From: JABGQS01 sp963666505
GTDB taxonomy: Bacteria > Bacillota > Clostridia > Christensenellales > SZUA-584
Direction of reading: 5' to 3'
Length of the DNA: 64,000 nt
Assembly: GCA_963666505.2 (NCBI GenBank)
Contig: CAXXXL010000003.1
Location: 1,364,001-1,428,000 of the forward strand
Program-made: the position numbers and the translations under genes
In this document: one piece after another, positions 36,201 to 44,249 of the stretch
How positions within the stretch are numbered: the first letter of the stretch is position 1
Layout: every line of letters starts with the position of its first letter
Notes under the pieces: generated by a model
Databases searched by the model: none
What the model was told of the DNA's origin: nothing
The model's input: only the letters and a program-made list of their open reading frames with translations

Positions 36201-36644
36201 AATGAACCGTTGACTGGAGCAGGATTTCTCGTTAAAAACTTTTTAGGACTTAACACTTTACATTTCGTCAAAAACGAAGATGGCAGCTATCGCCTTGATA
36301 AAGACGGAGGTGTGACTGAGATCATGGTTGATGAAAACGGCCAGGCGGTCATATACGGATTGCCGCTCGGAAACTACTGGCTTGAAGAAACAACAGTACC
36401 GGAGGGTTATTACCCTACAGCACCTGTGAAAGTTACAATTGGTGAAACTAATAGTATTGAAGTGCCTTATAAAGCGGTTATACCGAATTCGGTTTTTGTA
36501 AAGCTTGGATTGGACAGAGATAAATACAATGTGCCCATCGCCATTGGTATAACAGTATTAGTTATCGTTGGCGTTATATTTATGGTACTCAGACGGAGGA
36601 AGAAAAGCCAACTATATAAAAGTCAAGTAGAAATTGGCGAATAA
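33228..36644 (+). CDS. Large surface protein: thioester-like domain plus eight SpaA repeats
   Basis: A 1138-residue surface adhesin-like protein. Residues 1-23 are a signal peptide. Residues ~60-150 resemble a thioester domain (YCVDHKAD with C72; YATANAIRAW), but the usual glutamine of the TQxA motif is alanine here (A128). About eight SpaA/Cna-B-type repeats follow from ~305 to ~1090, each with a GAVFEV-type strand and an ETxAPxGY-type E-box. The C-terminus has one membrane span and an RRRKK tail but no LPxTG motif, so anchoring is probably by the membrane. GAGGAG precedes the ATG. The terminator before it separates it from the CAP lipoprotein. Confidence 0.85.
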   Translation: MLRKIMSSILIMILILMSFTTAYATPPSHPHIGSGSNADGGFYFEYYGSSGTWKDLNTPPHWVVETAEVAYCVDHKADSPSGNETYSAFDPQELYSSTTYYGLLAILKAGYPYKTGGLSASQARYATANAIRAWLSESAGIGYNFMTLSRGFVRPKSGQQATYDFMVSLVDKARNNEQPVFSISTNPSNVKLSYQGDQLTGQFKIVLNNINGYYSIDNSKLPSGVTISGFTGRNGDVLTISAPTSYAGRTITLSNIFEAHDTRAASNMYWFETNGDEQPVLVPVTDTTKPVVSGSMTFNSDVLGYIEIIKTNANPEMGDYSLSGAVFEVKDDTGDIVAEITIDSNGYAKTGYLPLGEYTVKETTAPFGYTLNNEVFTAILSDAGQTVVYDDVEVSEKPQTGTITIIKRDSETGDSSQGDASLNGAVFEIYDSDGNLAAQLDCGDASEVTSQPLPLGTYTIKEVQAPEGYLLNATAYTVEIEYSNQNVDVNHMSYIISNDVIKGQIEITKFADTALAQWDTDNPKPPLENVEFEIRLKSTGELVDTLVTDSNGNTQSIMLPYGTYKVTETKTTLGFMGCAPFEVMLDENGKVYSYIVENEVYKSKVKIIKVDSETGETVPIAGTEFQIRDTNGDLVVQTVTYPQEKQIDTFVTDETGTLTLPEPLIYGDYTLNEVKAPYGYWLNETPLAFSIDESGEEIVTIEFSDELIQKRIRIIKTNSRDNERILAGAVFEVYKGDTLVDTITTNENGYAETKLLTVGKYTVVEVKAPVGFVLEDVSFEVTIDDDDTMVYTCECENNPTVVIITKTDNSDGTLLSDAHIEIYDENEELVYEGDTDENGELIIYELPVGRYTYIETVAPVGYVINETVFEFEIFENGEIIGLTNIEDKPTEITLSKIDLVDERPVANAMIEILNADREIVFAGKTDETGEITVTHLSIGTYTFRETQAPDGYILSIEEIEFSIDEYGEIIGETVLANSPTALEINKVIYETNEPLTGAGFLVKNFLGLNTLHFVKNEDGSYRLDKDGGVTEIMVDENGQAVIYGLPLGNYWLEETTVPEGYYPTAPVKVTIGETNSIEVPYKAVIPNSVFVKLGLDRDKYNVPIAIGITVLVIVGVIFMVLRRRKKSQLYKSQVEIGE

Positions 36645-36709
36645 ATAGTTGCACGACAAAAAGAGGTGAAAACCTCGGAAGAACCTTGAAAAATTAATAT
36701 GGTTAAAGA

Positions 36710-37897
36710 TTAATTTTGAGGAACGAAGGTGTTGTTGTATTTAAGAATCGAAAAGACGACTCGGACTAGTTTCTTTGAAACATGACCAAGGGCGACAAGA
36801 TGATGCTTTCCCTCCTTGCGTTTTCTGGCGTAATAATCGGCAAAAGTGCTGTCATTATGAATAATAAGTGATGCAGAAGTATGAAAAGCCCATCTCAAAT
36901 ATGATGATCCACGCTTGGATATATTAAGCTTGTTTGCGTCATAGTTCCCTGACTGGTAGACGCCGGGATCAAGACCGGCGAATGCAAGCAGCTTGTCCGG
37001 AGATTTGAAGCGTAAAAAGTCGCCGATTTCCCCGATGATGATGGCGCCTGTCACATAGCTGATACCTGGGACAGATAAAATGACAGAGCAATGTACATCC
37101 ATGATTTTGCGGATTTCAGCTTCGTAAGTTTTGATGTGCTTGCGCAAAGTACGAATCATTTCTACACAGAGCTTAATCTGGATGGCGTAGAGTTCGTCTT
37201 TGTCACCGATTGTGGTCTTGGACAGCTTCTTGATTAAAGTAGCAGTATGCAGCCCATGGCGGCCATTCGAGTGTTTTCTAATTGTGTTTGTCAGACCGTC
37301 GATTCTTGCCTTAGCGATATTCGCCGGAATGCCGTATTTCTGTAGTATCTCAAGCGAAACATTGATATGAAGCTTTGAAAATACTGACAAATACTCGGGA
37401 AACACCGTTGTAATTAGAACATGCAGCTCCTGCTTATGCTTGGTCAATTGCTTAACCAGAGAAATCCTGCGCCTTGATAATGATTTTAGAGAACGGCTGT
37501 GGTATGATGCAAGGGTATAGGGTTTGAACTCTTGGTTTCGCATGAGAAACATACAAATGGACTTGGCATCAATTGTATCGGTTTTTGTTTTACGAACAGA
37601 CGATGCCTTACGCTCCATATTGGTGAGCAGTGGGTTTATCAGCATGGTGTCGAAGCCATTACCGACAAGGTAGTGCAGGATATTATGGCTGTAATGCCCA
37701 GTGGATTCAAGCCCTATACGCACATTATCGTCACCTAGCTTATTAATTAAATCACAAATGAGCGTTTTCAATTCTTCGAATCCTTTGCTGTCATTGTTAA
37801 TAGTAAGATACTGTTCCGATTGCAAGTTTGCGTTGCTGACGATGTAACAGTCGTGTTTTTTACTTGCTGCATCAATGCCTACATAAATCATATTCAT
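36710..37897 (-). CDS. IS110-family transposase
   Basis: A 395-residue DEDD recombinase, different from the 1-kb copy. YVGIDAASKKHD, GLESTGHYS and KTDTIDAKSI give the RuvC-like acidic residues; SVPGISYVTG, LAFAGLDPG and ISKRGSSYLRWA mark the C-terminal half. It begins at the ATG at 37897 or, with better AGGGG spacing, at 37891. The stop lies only 66 bases past the SpaA gene stop. The upstream non-coding 270 bases (37898-38170) may include its bridge RNA. Confidence 0.93.
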   Translation of the reverse strand: MNMIYVGIDAASKKHDCYIVSNANLQSEQYLTINNDSKGFEELKTLICDLINKLGDDNVRIGLESTGHYSHNILHYLVGNGFDTMLINPLLTNMERKASSVRKTKTDTIDAKSICMFLMRNQEFKPYTLASYHSRSLKSLSRRRISLVKQLTKHKQELHVLITTVFPEYLSVFSKLHINVSLEILQKYGIPANIAKARIDGLTNTIRKHSNGRHGLHTATLIKKLSKTTIGDKDELYAIQIKLCVEMIRTLRKHIKTYEAEIRKIMDVHCSVILSVPGISYVTGAIIIGEIGDFLRFKSPDKLLAFAGLDPGVYQSGNYDANKLNISKRGSSYLRWAFHTSASLIIHNDSTFADYYARKRKEGKHHLVALGHVSKKLVRVVFSILKYNNTFVPQN

Positions 37898-38165
37898 ACC
37901 CCTAAAGTGAATTTGATAAATTGTAGCGAACGCCAGCAAATAATAATCACATGTAACCTAGTTCTTTATAACCTGTCATGATCAATCGATCTGCAGTAAC
38001 CAACTCATAACCATATTAATTATTATTGTAGCTATATCCTTTTCGAACCAGTCTTTAAAAAGCTGTAGGAGAAAAATAATAGTCTACAATTTATCAAGCA
38101 GATTATACTACATCAGGCTTATAGGTTAGCCTATGAATATAACCTAAATACAATATACTAGGAGA
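37898..38165. other. Gene-free stretch upstream of the IS110 copy
   Basis: About 270 AT-rich bases between the transposase start and the HD-GYP gene. They should contain the IS end and the HD-GYP promoter. A short inverted repeat, ATAGGTTAgcctatgAATATAACCTA near 38121-38147, is visible; I see no gene. Confidence 0.35.
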
Positions 38166-38170
38166 AATAA

Positions 38171-38737
38171 ATGAACAAGGAACTAACTGAACACGGCAGC
38201 GAGGTGTCAGAATTCGCAATGGACATAGCTCAGGAATTGGAGCTGTGTCCTTTTTATATTGCACAGATTGGCTTAGCTGCACAGTATCATGATATCGGGA
38301 AAGAGTATATACCCGAATCTATTCTCAATAAGCCGGGTAAACTCTCGGATGATGAAATAAAGATTATGCGTACACATACGACAACAGGCTTTTCTCTTTT
38401 AAAGTCTGCCTACGCAAACCTGGGCAATATTACTGCCGAGGTTGCGCTTAATCATCATGAAAACTACGACGGTTCAGGGTATCACGGGAAGAAAAATAAA
38501 GAGATTTCATTGGCTTCCCGCATTATTCGGGTTGCCGATGTGTTTTCAGCTTTAACTACTGACAGGGTGTACCGGCCTGCATGGAAGATTGAAGATGTTA
38601 TCAATTATATCGGTAAAAATTCGTGTAAGCTGTTTGATCCGATTATAGTAACGGCTTTCTTTTCGGTCATTGAAGGGTACGCAGATAATATGCGTGAAGA
38701 AGCAAATAAAATAAAGGAGGCATATGGATGGATTTAA
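38171..38737 (+). CDS. Small HD-GYP-type phosphohydrolase
   Basis: A 188-residue stand-alone HD-GYP domain. Metal ligands are in place: EHGSEV, YHDIGK, RTHTTTG, NHHENYDG and RVADVFSAL. The GYP triplet reads GYH. HD-GYP proteins degrade cyclic dinucleotides such as c-di-GMP, so it could alter signalling in the host of the ICE. CTAGGAG precedes the ATG. A 30-codon membrane peptide overlaps its end. Confidence 0.8.
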   Translation: MNKELTEHGSEVSEFAMDIAQELELCPFYIAQIGLAAQYHDIGKEYIPESILNKPGKLSDDEIKIMRTHTTTGFSLLKSAYANLGNITAEVALNHHENYDGSGYHGKKNKEISLASRIIRVADVFSALTTDRVYRPAWKIEDVINYIGKNSCKLFDPIIVTAFFSVIEGYADNMREEANKIKEAYGWI

Positions 38738-38820
38738 AATCGATTTTGGCAATAGCGCTATTGCTATTCATTATCGGAGGTTTGGTGTTTCTAAAAATCA
38801 GATCAAAGAGAAAACATTGA
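38728..38820 (+). CDS. 30-residue single-span membrane peptide
   Basis: The frame overlaps the last 10 bases of the HD-GYP gene and starts at 38728, with a full AGGAGG (38715-38720) seven bases before the ATG. It encodes MDLKSILAIALLLF..., one membrane span, and a basic tail (RSKRKH). The ribosome binding site makes it a likely real gene. Function unknown; it may anchor or modulate the HD-GYP protein. Confidence 0.5.
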   Translation: MDLKSILAIALLLFIIGGLVFLKIRSKRKH

Positions 38821-38837
38821 TAGCGGTGTGAAGATAC

Positions 38838-38867
38838 GGCGACTGAGATTGTCTTAGTCGCCTTTTT
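38838..38867 (+). terminator. Rho-independent terminator
   Basis: GGCGACT (38838-38844) pairs with AGTCGCC (38856-38862), with extra AGA/TCT pairs, then TTTTT. Confidence 0.85.
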
Positions 38868-38891
38868 CATACCTTAAAAGGAGAAATAATA

Positions 38892-39416
38892 ATGAAAATT
38901 ACATATTATACGAATGGCAAGATAGAGATTCTTGTTATTAAAGACGATGACGGGAAAGTCATAAAAAAGGGATTGTATACAATAGGGAACTGCCTTGTAG
39001 ATATGCTGTACGGTGAATCAATCATTTGCGGTAATTCTGTATTGGATATCGAGAATAAAGTGAAAGAGCAGATTACAAAGCTGCTCGAAGATTGTAGCGA
39101 CCATCTGCATTACAATATCCCTAAGATCATAGAGAAGGATTTCGCATTTATATTCGAACAGAAGTACATTTTTCAAAATGTGTTCATTGAGAATAAGCTT
39201 TGCAGGGTTTATATGATGAGCGACTTCTACTCTCTCATCTGTTTTCTGATCGCCCAAATCTATACTCGGAAGCTGATGTATAAGAGATGCGGTTACTGTA
39301 ACAGGTTTTTCGCCACGAACTACATAAAGGCAAAATACTGCAAGAGAATTGCTACGAAGAACGGGAAAACATGCGGATATGCGAGTTCGCTTAAGAGAAA
39401 GCAAAGTGCGAAATAA
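38892..39416 (+). CDS. Hypothetical protein with C-terminal zinc-finger-like motif
   Basis: A 174-residue soluble protein. The C-terminal 45 residues contain RCGYCNRFF, KYCKR and KTCGY, which look like a CxxC...C...C zinc site; it resembles the DUF6076-type ending. The N-terminal 120 residues are not recognised. AAAGGAG precedes the ATG. It forms part of the accessory stretch before the CBASS block. Confidence 0.55.
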   Translation: MKITYYTNGKIEILVIKDDDGKVIKKGLYTIGNCLVDMLYGESIICGNSVLDIENKVKEQITKLLEDCSDHLHYNIPKIIEKDFAFIFEQKYIFQNVFIENKLCRVYMMSDFYSLICFLIAQIYTRKLMYKRCGYCNRFFATNYIKAKYCKRIATKNGKTCGYASSLKRKQSAK

Positions 39417-39494
39417 AAAAACAGTCTCGTTTTTTGATAATTATTCTGCTTGATTTATGATAAGAGTGTAAGAACGGATAAAGGAGATTGAATC

Positions 39495-39806
39495 ATGGCA
39501 TATATTTTGAGTAGAGTGATTATTTTTATGGTTTGGATACTGAAATGGGCTTTGATTAAGACCAGATTAATCTTTCCTGCAATTTTTGCTACGATAATTC
39601 TCGGTTTTTTTGGTGATTGGTATAGTGCAAATGAGACATTGGTTCATGCTTTGTTTGCTGGTATAATTGCAGGTGTTATAGTTAGCTGGATTGTGACTTT
39701 GGTTAACAAAGTGAAGTCCAACAGGCGCTGGCATAAGCGAGATTTATCTTATGCATACCGAATAGCTGGAGAACCCTTGACAGTGACTAAGCGAGCAAAC
39801 GGATAA
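39495..39806 (+). CDS. Small membrane protein
   Basis: A 103-residue protein with about two to three hydrophobic segments (residues ~5-40 and ~48-70) and a basic C-terminus (KVKSNRRWHKRD). AAAGGAG precedes the ATG. A terminator follows at 39834-39863. Family not recognised. Confidence 0.5.
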   Translation: MAYILSRVIIFMVWILKWALIKTRLIFPAIFATIILGFFGDWYSANETLVHALFAGIIAGVIVSWIVTLVNKVKSNRRWHKRDLSYAYRIAGEPLTVTKRANG

Positions 39807-39833
39807 ATAATATCTAACTTAGGTTTAAGCATT

Positions 39834-39863
39834 AGCCGGTAAGGAATGTCTTATCGGCTTTTT
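39834..39863 (+). terminator. Rho-independent terminator
   Basis: AGCCGGTAAG (39834-39843) pairs with CTTATCGGCT (39850-39859) with one G-T pair, then a T-run. Confidence 0.85.
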
Positions 39864-39888
39864 ATATATCAAATTTTTGGAGGTAATT

Positions 39889-39942
39889 ATGGAAAACAAT
39901 ATTAAGGAATTGCCAAATGGATATACACCACTGACAATATAG
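39889..39942 (+). pseudogene. Truncated 17-codon gene start at the CBASS boundary
   Basis: TTTGGAGG is followed at good spacing by an ATG and 17 codons (MENNIKELPNGYTPLTI), then TAG. The strong start signal and sudden change to AT-rich sequence right after the stop suggest the 5' end of a normal ICE gene cut by insertion of the CBASS cargo. Confidence 0.45.
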
Positions 39943-39987
39943 TAGCTTCTATTTATTAAAATGATTTTAATGAATTATGTTAATTTA

Positions 39988-40016
39988 TTGAAGGAAAGTT
40001 AATATGGTGTTATATT
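39988..40016 (+). promoter_or_regulatory. Probable CBASS operon promoter
   Basis: TTGAAG (39988-39993) and TATATT (40011-40016) are 17 bp apart, 75 bases before the CD-NTase gene. Confidence 0.55.
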
Positions 40017-40091
40017 ATAAATAGTTAAAATCTCATATGTTTTATATAAAATTTTTATTTACAGACTAGTAGCGAAAATGGAGGTATAGTT

Positions 40092-41150
40092 ATGGCAGAA
40101 ATACAAACTTATTTCATTGAATTTCATGACAAAATTAAATTAGGAGTATACGACGAGAATAAAACTTTAAGAGAAAAGCGAGATGTAATTATAAAGAAAA
40201 TCAAAGAAGGCATAAAAAAACATTACGAAGATGAGGATGATAAAGCGCCCGATTTGGAGTTCTTTGACCAAGGCAGCTATAAACTTGGTACGGGTATTAA
40301 CCCAGAGAATGACGAGTACGATATTGATGAAGGCGTTATATTTAATTTGCTGAAAGATGACTATGATGATCCTGTTGAGTTCAAAATTCTAATAAGGAAT
40401 ATTATGAACAGTCATACTTCAACACCAGTTAAAATTAAAAATCCTTGTGTCACAATAACTTACTCTGAGGGTAGCGAGCCTGCGTACCATGTTGATTTAC
40501 CCGTATATCTAAGATCTTACGACAGTAGAATCTATCTTAGTCGGGGTAAAGAGTATTCTGATATGTCAAATAGGGTTTGGGAGGAGTCTGATCCAAAGGG
40601 TTTAAACGAATACATATTAGATAAATTTAAAGATGATAATAGGGCTCAGTTAAGAAGAATAGTACGATACTTAAAAAAGTGGAAAGATGTTAGATTTAAG
40701 GCAATAGGCAATACCACCCCTCCAAGTATAGGGATTACTCTCGATGTAGTAGAAATGTTTAATCCTTATAAGCAATGGAACGCGGTAAAAAATTCTGATG
40801 AGTATGTTGATTTGGTCGCTTTAAAGGATTTTGTTGGGAATCTAAAAAACTCATTTCATCAAATTTATGATGCAAATTTAAAACGCAATGTTCATGTCAT
40901 TAATAGATTTTTACCCAAAGAGCCGTATTCTGATGTTTATGGAAAAATGTCCAATAACCAAATGGACAACTATTATAATGAGGCTTGCAACTTATACGAT
41001 GCTTTAAATGACGCTTATACAGAGGCTGATCCGCACGTTGCCTGCAGCAATTTAACTAAGTATTTTGGCAGTGATTTCCCTGTACCTGAATCTACTGATG
41101 CAAGATATAGAAAAAAGGAATCCCATGGATCCTCTTCTTATTCTGGATAG
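40092..41150 (+). CDS. CBASS cGAS/DncV-like nucleotidyltransferase (CD-NTase)
   Basis: A 352-residue signal synthase. The nucleotidyltransferase motif GSYKLGT (residues 61-67) leads to DEYDIDEG with D77 and D79, and the third acidic residue is D135 in HVDLPVY. It would make a cyclic oligonucleotide on phage infection. The C-terminus ends in SSSYSG: a terminal glycine, as needed for Cap2 to attach the protein to targets. TGGAGG precedes the ATG. It is the first of four overlapping or abutting genes of a type II CBASS system. Confidence 0.93.
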   Translation: MAEIQTYFIEFHDKIKLGVYDENKTLREKRDVIIKKIKEGIKKHYEDEDDKAPDLEFFDQGSYKLGTGINPENDEYDIDEGVIFNLLKDDYDDPVEFKILIRNIMNSHTSTPVKIKNPCVTITYSEGSEPAYHVDLPVYLRSYDSRIYLSRGKEYSDMSNRVWEESDPKGLNEYILDKFKDDNRAQLRRIVRYLKKWKDVRFKAIGNTTPPSIGITLDVVEMFNPYKQWNAVKNSDEYVDLVALKDFVGNLKNSFHQIYDANLKRNVHVINRFLPKEPYSDVYGKMSNNQMDNYYNEACNLYDALNDAYTEADPHVACSNLTKYFGSDFPVPESTDARYRKKESHGSSSYSG

Positions 41151-42828
41151 AGGTTTTATGAGTATCGACTTTTTTAAACTACTTAGAGAAAAAAAGTATA
41201 TTGATAATATTGAGAAGATAGAAGACCGAATTTTCCATCTTGATTTTGTTTTGCGTGATGAAAAAACACGAATATCCTTAAAGGTCTATTTTACAGATTC
41301 TTTTCCGAATGAACTACCTATAATTGCTTTAAATCGGGGAAAGAATGATTTAAAAGATATTCCTCATGTTTATAGTGAATCAATCTGTTACTATGATGAT
41401 GAGAGTCAGTCATGGAGCCTGGATCCGTCATTAGCTTTTGATTTTATTTTTGAAAATCTCGATAATGTATTCAACCCATCAAAATTTAATTATGAATTTC
41501 ATAGAGAATTTGAAGCTTATTTTAACAAAGTTGAGAATGTTATCTCTGCGGATTCTTTTATTACTCCAATTAATGAGATAAAAAAAGTATATGCATATAT
41601 CAATAAAAAGAATAATAAATATTATTTTTGTGATTCTGATGAGAAAAGCAAAAAAGTACTAGAAAGATTTTTACATAAAGGTGAATTGCAATTTGCATAT
41701 GAGGCTCTATATATATCGTTGGAAAGGCAATATACTGATTATGTTCCGAGTAAAGATAGGTTCTGGTCTCATGAAGAAATCAAGGACTTAATAACAAACC
41801 ATATAAGCTCTACTGAATTCGATAAGCTTGACGGCTTTAAACAAAATAAGAACGAACACCGATATATTATTGATTTATTATTACTAACAAATCAAAGAGT
41901 ATTGTTTGGACTTTTATATAATAAATTAGAACCTTGTATAAACAAAGTCATTCCGATAATAGAGCCTGAAGTGGCGGAACAGTTTAAAATCACACCGGTT
42001 AATATTCACAGACTCGATAAAGAACATCTCTTACAAAGAACTAACCTTAATGTTTGCAACAATAAAGTTCTAATTATTGGCTGCGGCGCCCTAGGAAGCG
42101 ACATAACATTCACATTGGCCCGTTCCGGAATCGAGCAAATAACTATTGTCGATAAAGATAAACTAAAAATGGAAAATTCATATCGACACTTTTTGGGTAT
42201 GTTTAATGCTTCATTAGGGTGGAATAAACCTAAGCTCATGCAATTTGAGCTTAACTACCGCTATCCTCATGCAGAAATTTCTATTCATAATAAGGATATA
42301 TACGAAGTAGTTAATAAGGATATTCAACTGTCAGATTACGATTTAATCATTTCCTCAACAGGTAACCCAGCAACCGATCGGTTTCTAAATAAGAAAGTAT
42401 TAGAGACAAATACTCCTGCAATTTTCACATGGATAGAAGCTTATGGAATCGGCGGGCATGCGCTACTAATGAATAACGGGCAACCTGGTTGTTTGGAATG
42501 TTTATTTGATAACTATTATAATAGCTATTCTTTTGCTGCAAAACAGGATAAACCATTTGCCGTTAATGTTCACGGTTGTTTTGGTTCATTTACCCCCTAC
42601 GGAAGTATTGATTCTATGCAAACAGCTCTTATCGCTTCAAGATTAGCTATTAGCGTATTACAAGGTAAAGAAAAGAGAAACCCTTTGGTATCTTGGAAAG
42701 GTGATTCAACAAGTTTTATTAACAATGGCTTTATAGTCTCTGATAGGTATCTGGCGGATACAACGAATAATATTACGTGTTATGATTATTTAAAATCAAA
42801 TTGTATTTGTTCAGATAAGGAGAGTTAA
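41125..42828 (+). CDS. cap2: CBASS Cap2: E2-E1 fusion ligase
   Basis: A 567-residue ubiquitin-transferase-like enzyme. The N-terminal ~150 residues are E2-like, with candidate catalytic C88 in YSESICYYDD. From about residue 310 comes an E1/ThiF adenylation domain: VLIIGCGALGSDITF (nucleotide loop), TIVDKD and further conserved DLIISSTGNP. A cysteine in GCLECLF or NVHGCFGS probably carries the thioester. In type II CBASS, Cap2 conjugates the CD-NTase C-terminus to cell targets and primes it. The start at 41125 after AAAGGA overlaps the CD-NTase gene by 26 bases; an ATG at 41158 after AGAGG is equally plausible. Confidence 0.93.
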   Translation: MDPLLILDRGFMSIDFFKLLREKKYIDNIEKIEDRIFHLDFVLRDEKTRISLKVYFTDSFPNELPIIALNRGKNDLKDIPHVYSESICYYDDESQSWSLDPSLAFDFIFENLDNVFNPSKFNYEFHREFEAYFNKVENVISADSFITPINEIKKVYAYINKKNNKYYFCDSDEKSKKVLERFLHKGELQFAYEALYISLERQYTDYVPSKDRFWSHEEIKDLITNHISSTEFDKLDGFKQNKNEHRYIIDLLLLTNQRVLFGLLYNKLEPCINKVIPIIEPEVAEQFKITPVNIHRLDKEHLLQRTNLNVCNNKVLIIGCGALGSDITFTLARSGIEQITIVDKDKLKMENSYRHFLGMFNASLGWNKPKLMQFELNYRYPHAEISIHNKDIYEVVNKDIQLSDYDLIISSTGNPATDRFLNKKVLETNTPAIFTWIEAYGIGGHALLMNNGQPGCLECLFDNYYNSYSFAAKQDKPFAVNVHGCFGSFTPYGSIDSMQTALIASRLAISVLQGKEKRNPLVSWKGDSTSFINNGFIVSDRYLADTTNNITCYDYLKSNCICSDKES

Positions 42829-43341
42829 ATGGCTATTAATCTTATGGGTGAATTTCTACATTTAAAAATAAACGATGGAATTATTAAAACAATTTTGCCG
42901 TACAGACAGATTTCAAAATCTGCTACCGAAGCAGGTGGTATGCTAATAGGTTCAGAAATAATAGGGACTCACGCCCTAATAGTTGAAGATCTAACTACAC
43001 CCTTATCTTGTGATAAGCGTTCAAGAATTGAATACATTCGAAATAAAAAACATAATAAACTACTTAAGAAGAAGTGGATACAGAGCAAATTTACCCAAAT
43101 GTATCTTGGTGAGTGGCACACACATCCCCAAAATAACCCCAGCCCCTCTAGTCATGATATCGACAACTGGCAAAGGCTTATGCGGGATGCCGTAACGGAG
43201 ACGGACAACTTAATCTTCATAATCTTAGGTATAGAGGTTTTGGGGATATGGATCGGAAATAGAAAAAACCGAAAGATTGAAAAAATCTATGAGGAGAAGT
43301 TATATGGATCAATGTTTGGAATTTCTAAAATATGTAGTTGA
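42829..43341 (+). CDS. cap3: CBASS Cap3: JAB/JAMM isopeptidase
   Basis: A 170-residue metalloprotease of the JAB family. The JAMM zinc motif is EWHTHPQNNPSPSSHD, with His-x-His-Pro, serine and aspartate, and the catalytic glutamate sits in the EAGGMLIG region. It would remove CD-NTase from Cap2-made conjugates and hold the system back. Its ATG follows the Cap2 stop directly after AAGGAGAG, indicating tight coupling. The effector gene overlaps its 3' end. Confidence 0.93.
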   Translation: MAINLMGEFLHLKINDGIIKTILPYRQISKSATEAGGMLIGSEIIGTHALIVEDLTTPLSCDKRSRIEYIRNKKHNKLLKKKWIQSKFTQMYLGEWHTHPQNNPSPSSHDIDNWQRLMRDAVTETDNLIFIILGIEVLGIWIGNRKNRKIEKIYEEKLYGSMFGISKICS

Positions 43342-44245
43342 TCACCCACTTGAGTCTGTTTTATTAGCTATTATATTATTCTTCGCTTCCCTTTTAAGCT
43401 ATAAGAGAATGAAGTGGTTACAAAAAGTTATTAATGTTTTTGTAAATTTGATTTGTTTGAAAAGAAATAACGTTATATATTACGTCCGAGATGTTAAGCA
43501 TTGTAATATATATAATATCACTTCCAAGTACTCTGAAGAAGGGTACAAACTTTTTAAGCCTCATTATAAGAATTACAAAAAAGAAACCATAAACGATATC
43601 AATGATCATAATGATAAAAAAATCATATTACACGATTATCTTGAAGAAAGGCTAAAACAAATAAGAAAAGCAAAAGAACGAGGCAAAAAAGAAGATAGTT
43701 TCATATATCTTGGCTTTTCGCATATTCCTTTCTCATTTCTTGATGGTCATTGTTTTAGTAATGCCGGGAAAGTAAAATTATACGAATACAATGATAAAAG
43801 GCTTGAATTTCAAAGCGAGGGTTATTTTGAATTACACCAAGTTTATAATAGTTCTATTGAGCTTGAGAATAATCTTTCTTCCTTTGCAGAATTAGATAAA
43901 GAAATCGCCGTTAAAATTGTACTTACTTATGAAATCAATGATGATGATATTGGGGAAATCCAACCGTTTAATCAAATTGTTAGCCTTAGACCTTCTGAAA
44001 AAATATTAAATTATGCGCAGATATATAAGCTTCAAAAAGAATTTAAAAATATACTAGATCAATTGCAAAATTTTGGTGTGCAGAAAATACATTTATTCTC
44101 AACAACCCCGAACTCATTAACTTTTAGTCTAGGTAGAGTTATTGAACATAGTCATCCTGAAGTAATAGCGTATAATTATACTAAGGGGAAATTTGACTGG
44201 AGTATCTCTGTACAAAATAAAGAAATTGTTCAGGTGCATAAATAA
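43304..44245 (+). CDS. CBASS effector: membrane-anchored SAVED-domain protein
   Basis: A 313-residue effector. Residues ~14-36 form a membrane span (SVLLAIILFFASLLSY), with a second hydrophobic stretch near 42-56. The C-terminal ~200 residues are SAVED-like: FIYLGFSHIPFSFLDGH, KIHLFSTTPNSLTFSLGR near residue 270, and VIAYNYTKGKFDW at the end. SAVED binds the cyclic oligonucleotide; the membrane part would then damage the membrane and stop phage growth. I start at 43304 after GAGGAG, overlapping Cap3 by 38 bases. It corresponds to the TM-SAVED effector class (sometimes called Cap14). Confidence 0.85.
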   Translation: MDQCLEFLKYVVDHPLESVLLAIILFFASLLSYKRMKWLQKVINVFVNLICLKRNNVIYYVRDVKHCNIYNITSKYSEEGYKLFKPHYKNYKKETINDINDHNDKKIILHDYLEERLKQIRKAKERGKKEDSFIYLGFSHIPFSFLDGHCFSNAGKVKLYEYNDKRLEFQSEGYFELHQVYNSSIELENNLSSFAELDKEIAVKIVLTYEINDDDIGEIQPFNQIVSLRPSEKILNYAQIYKLQKEFKNILDQLQNFGVQKIHLFSTTPNSLTFSLGRVIEHSHPEVIAYNYTKGKFDWSISVQNKEIVQVHK

Positions 44246-44249
44246 TCTC

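Noticed and set aside
36661..36700. GAGGTGAAAACCTC hairpin after the SpaA gene
   Set aside because: Short stem without a T-run; may be part of the IS110 end and is not reported as a terminator.
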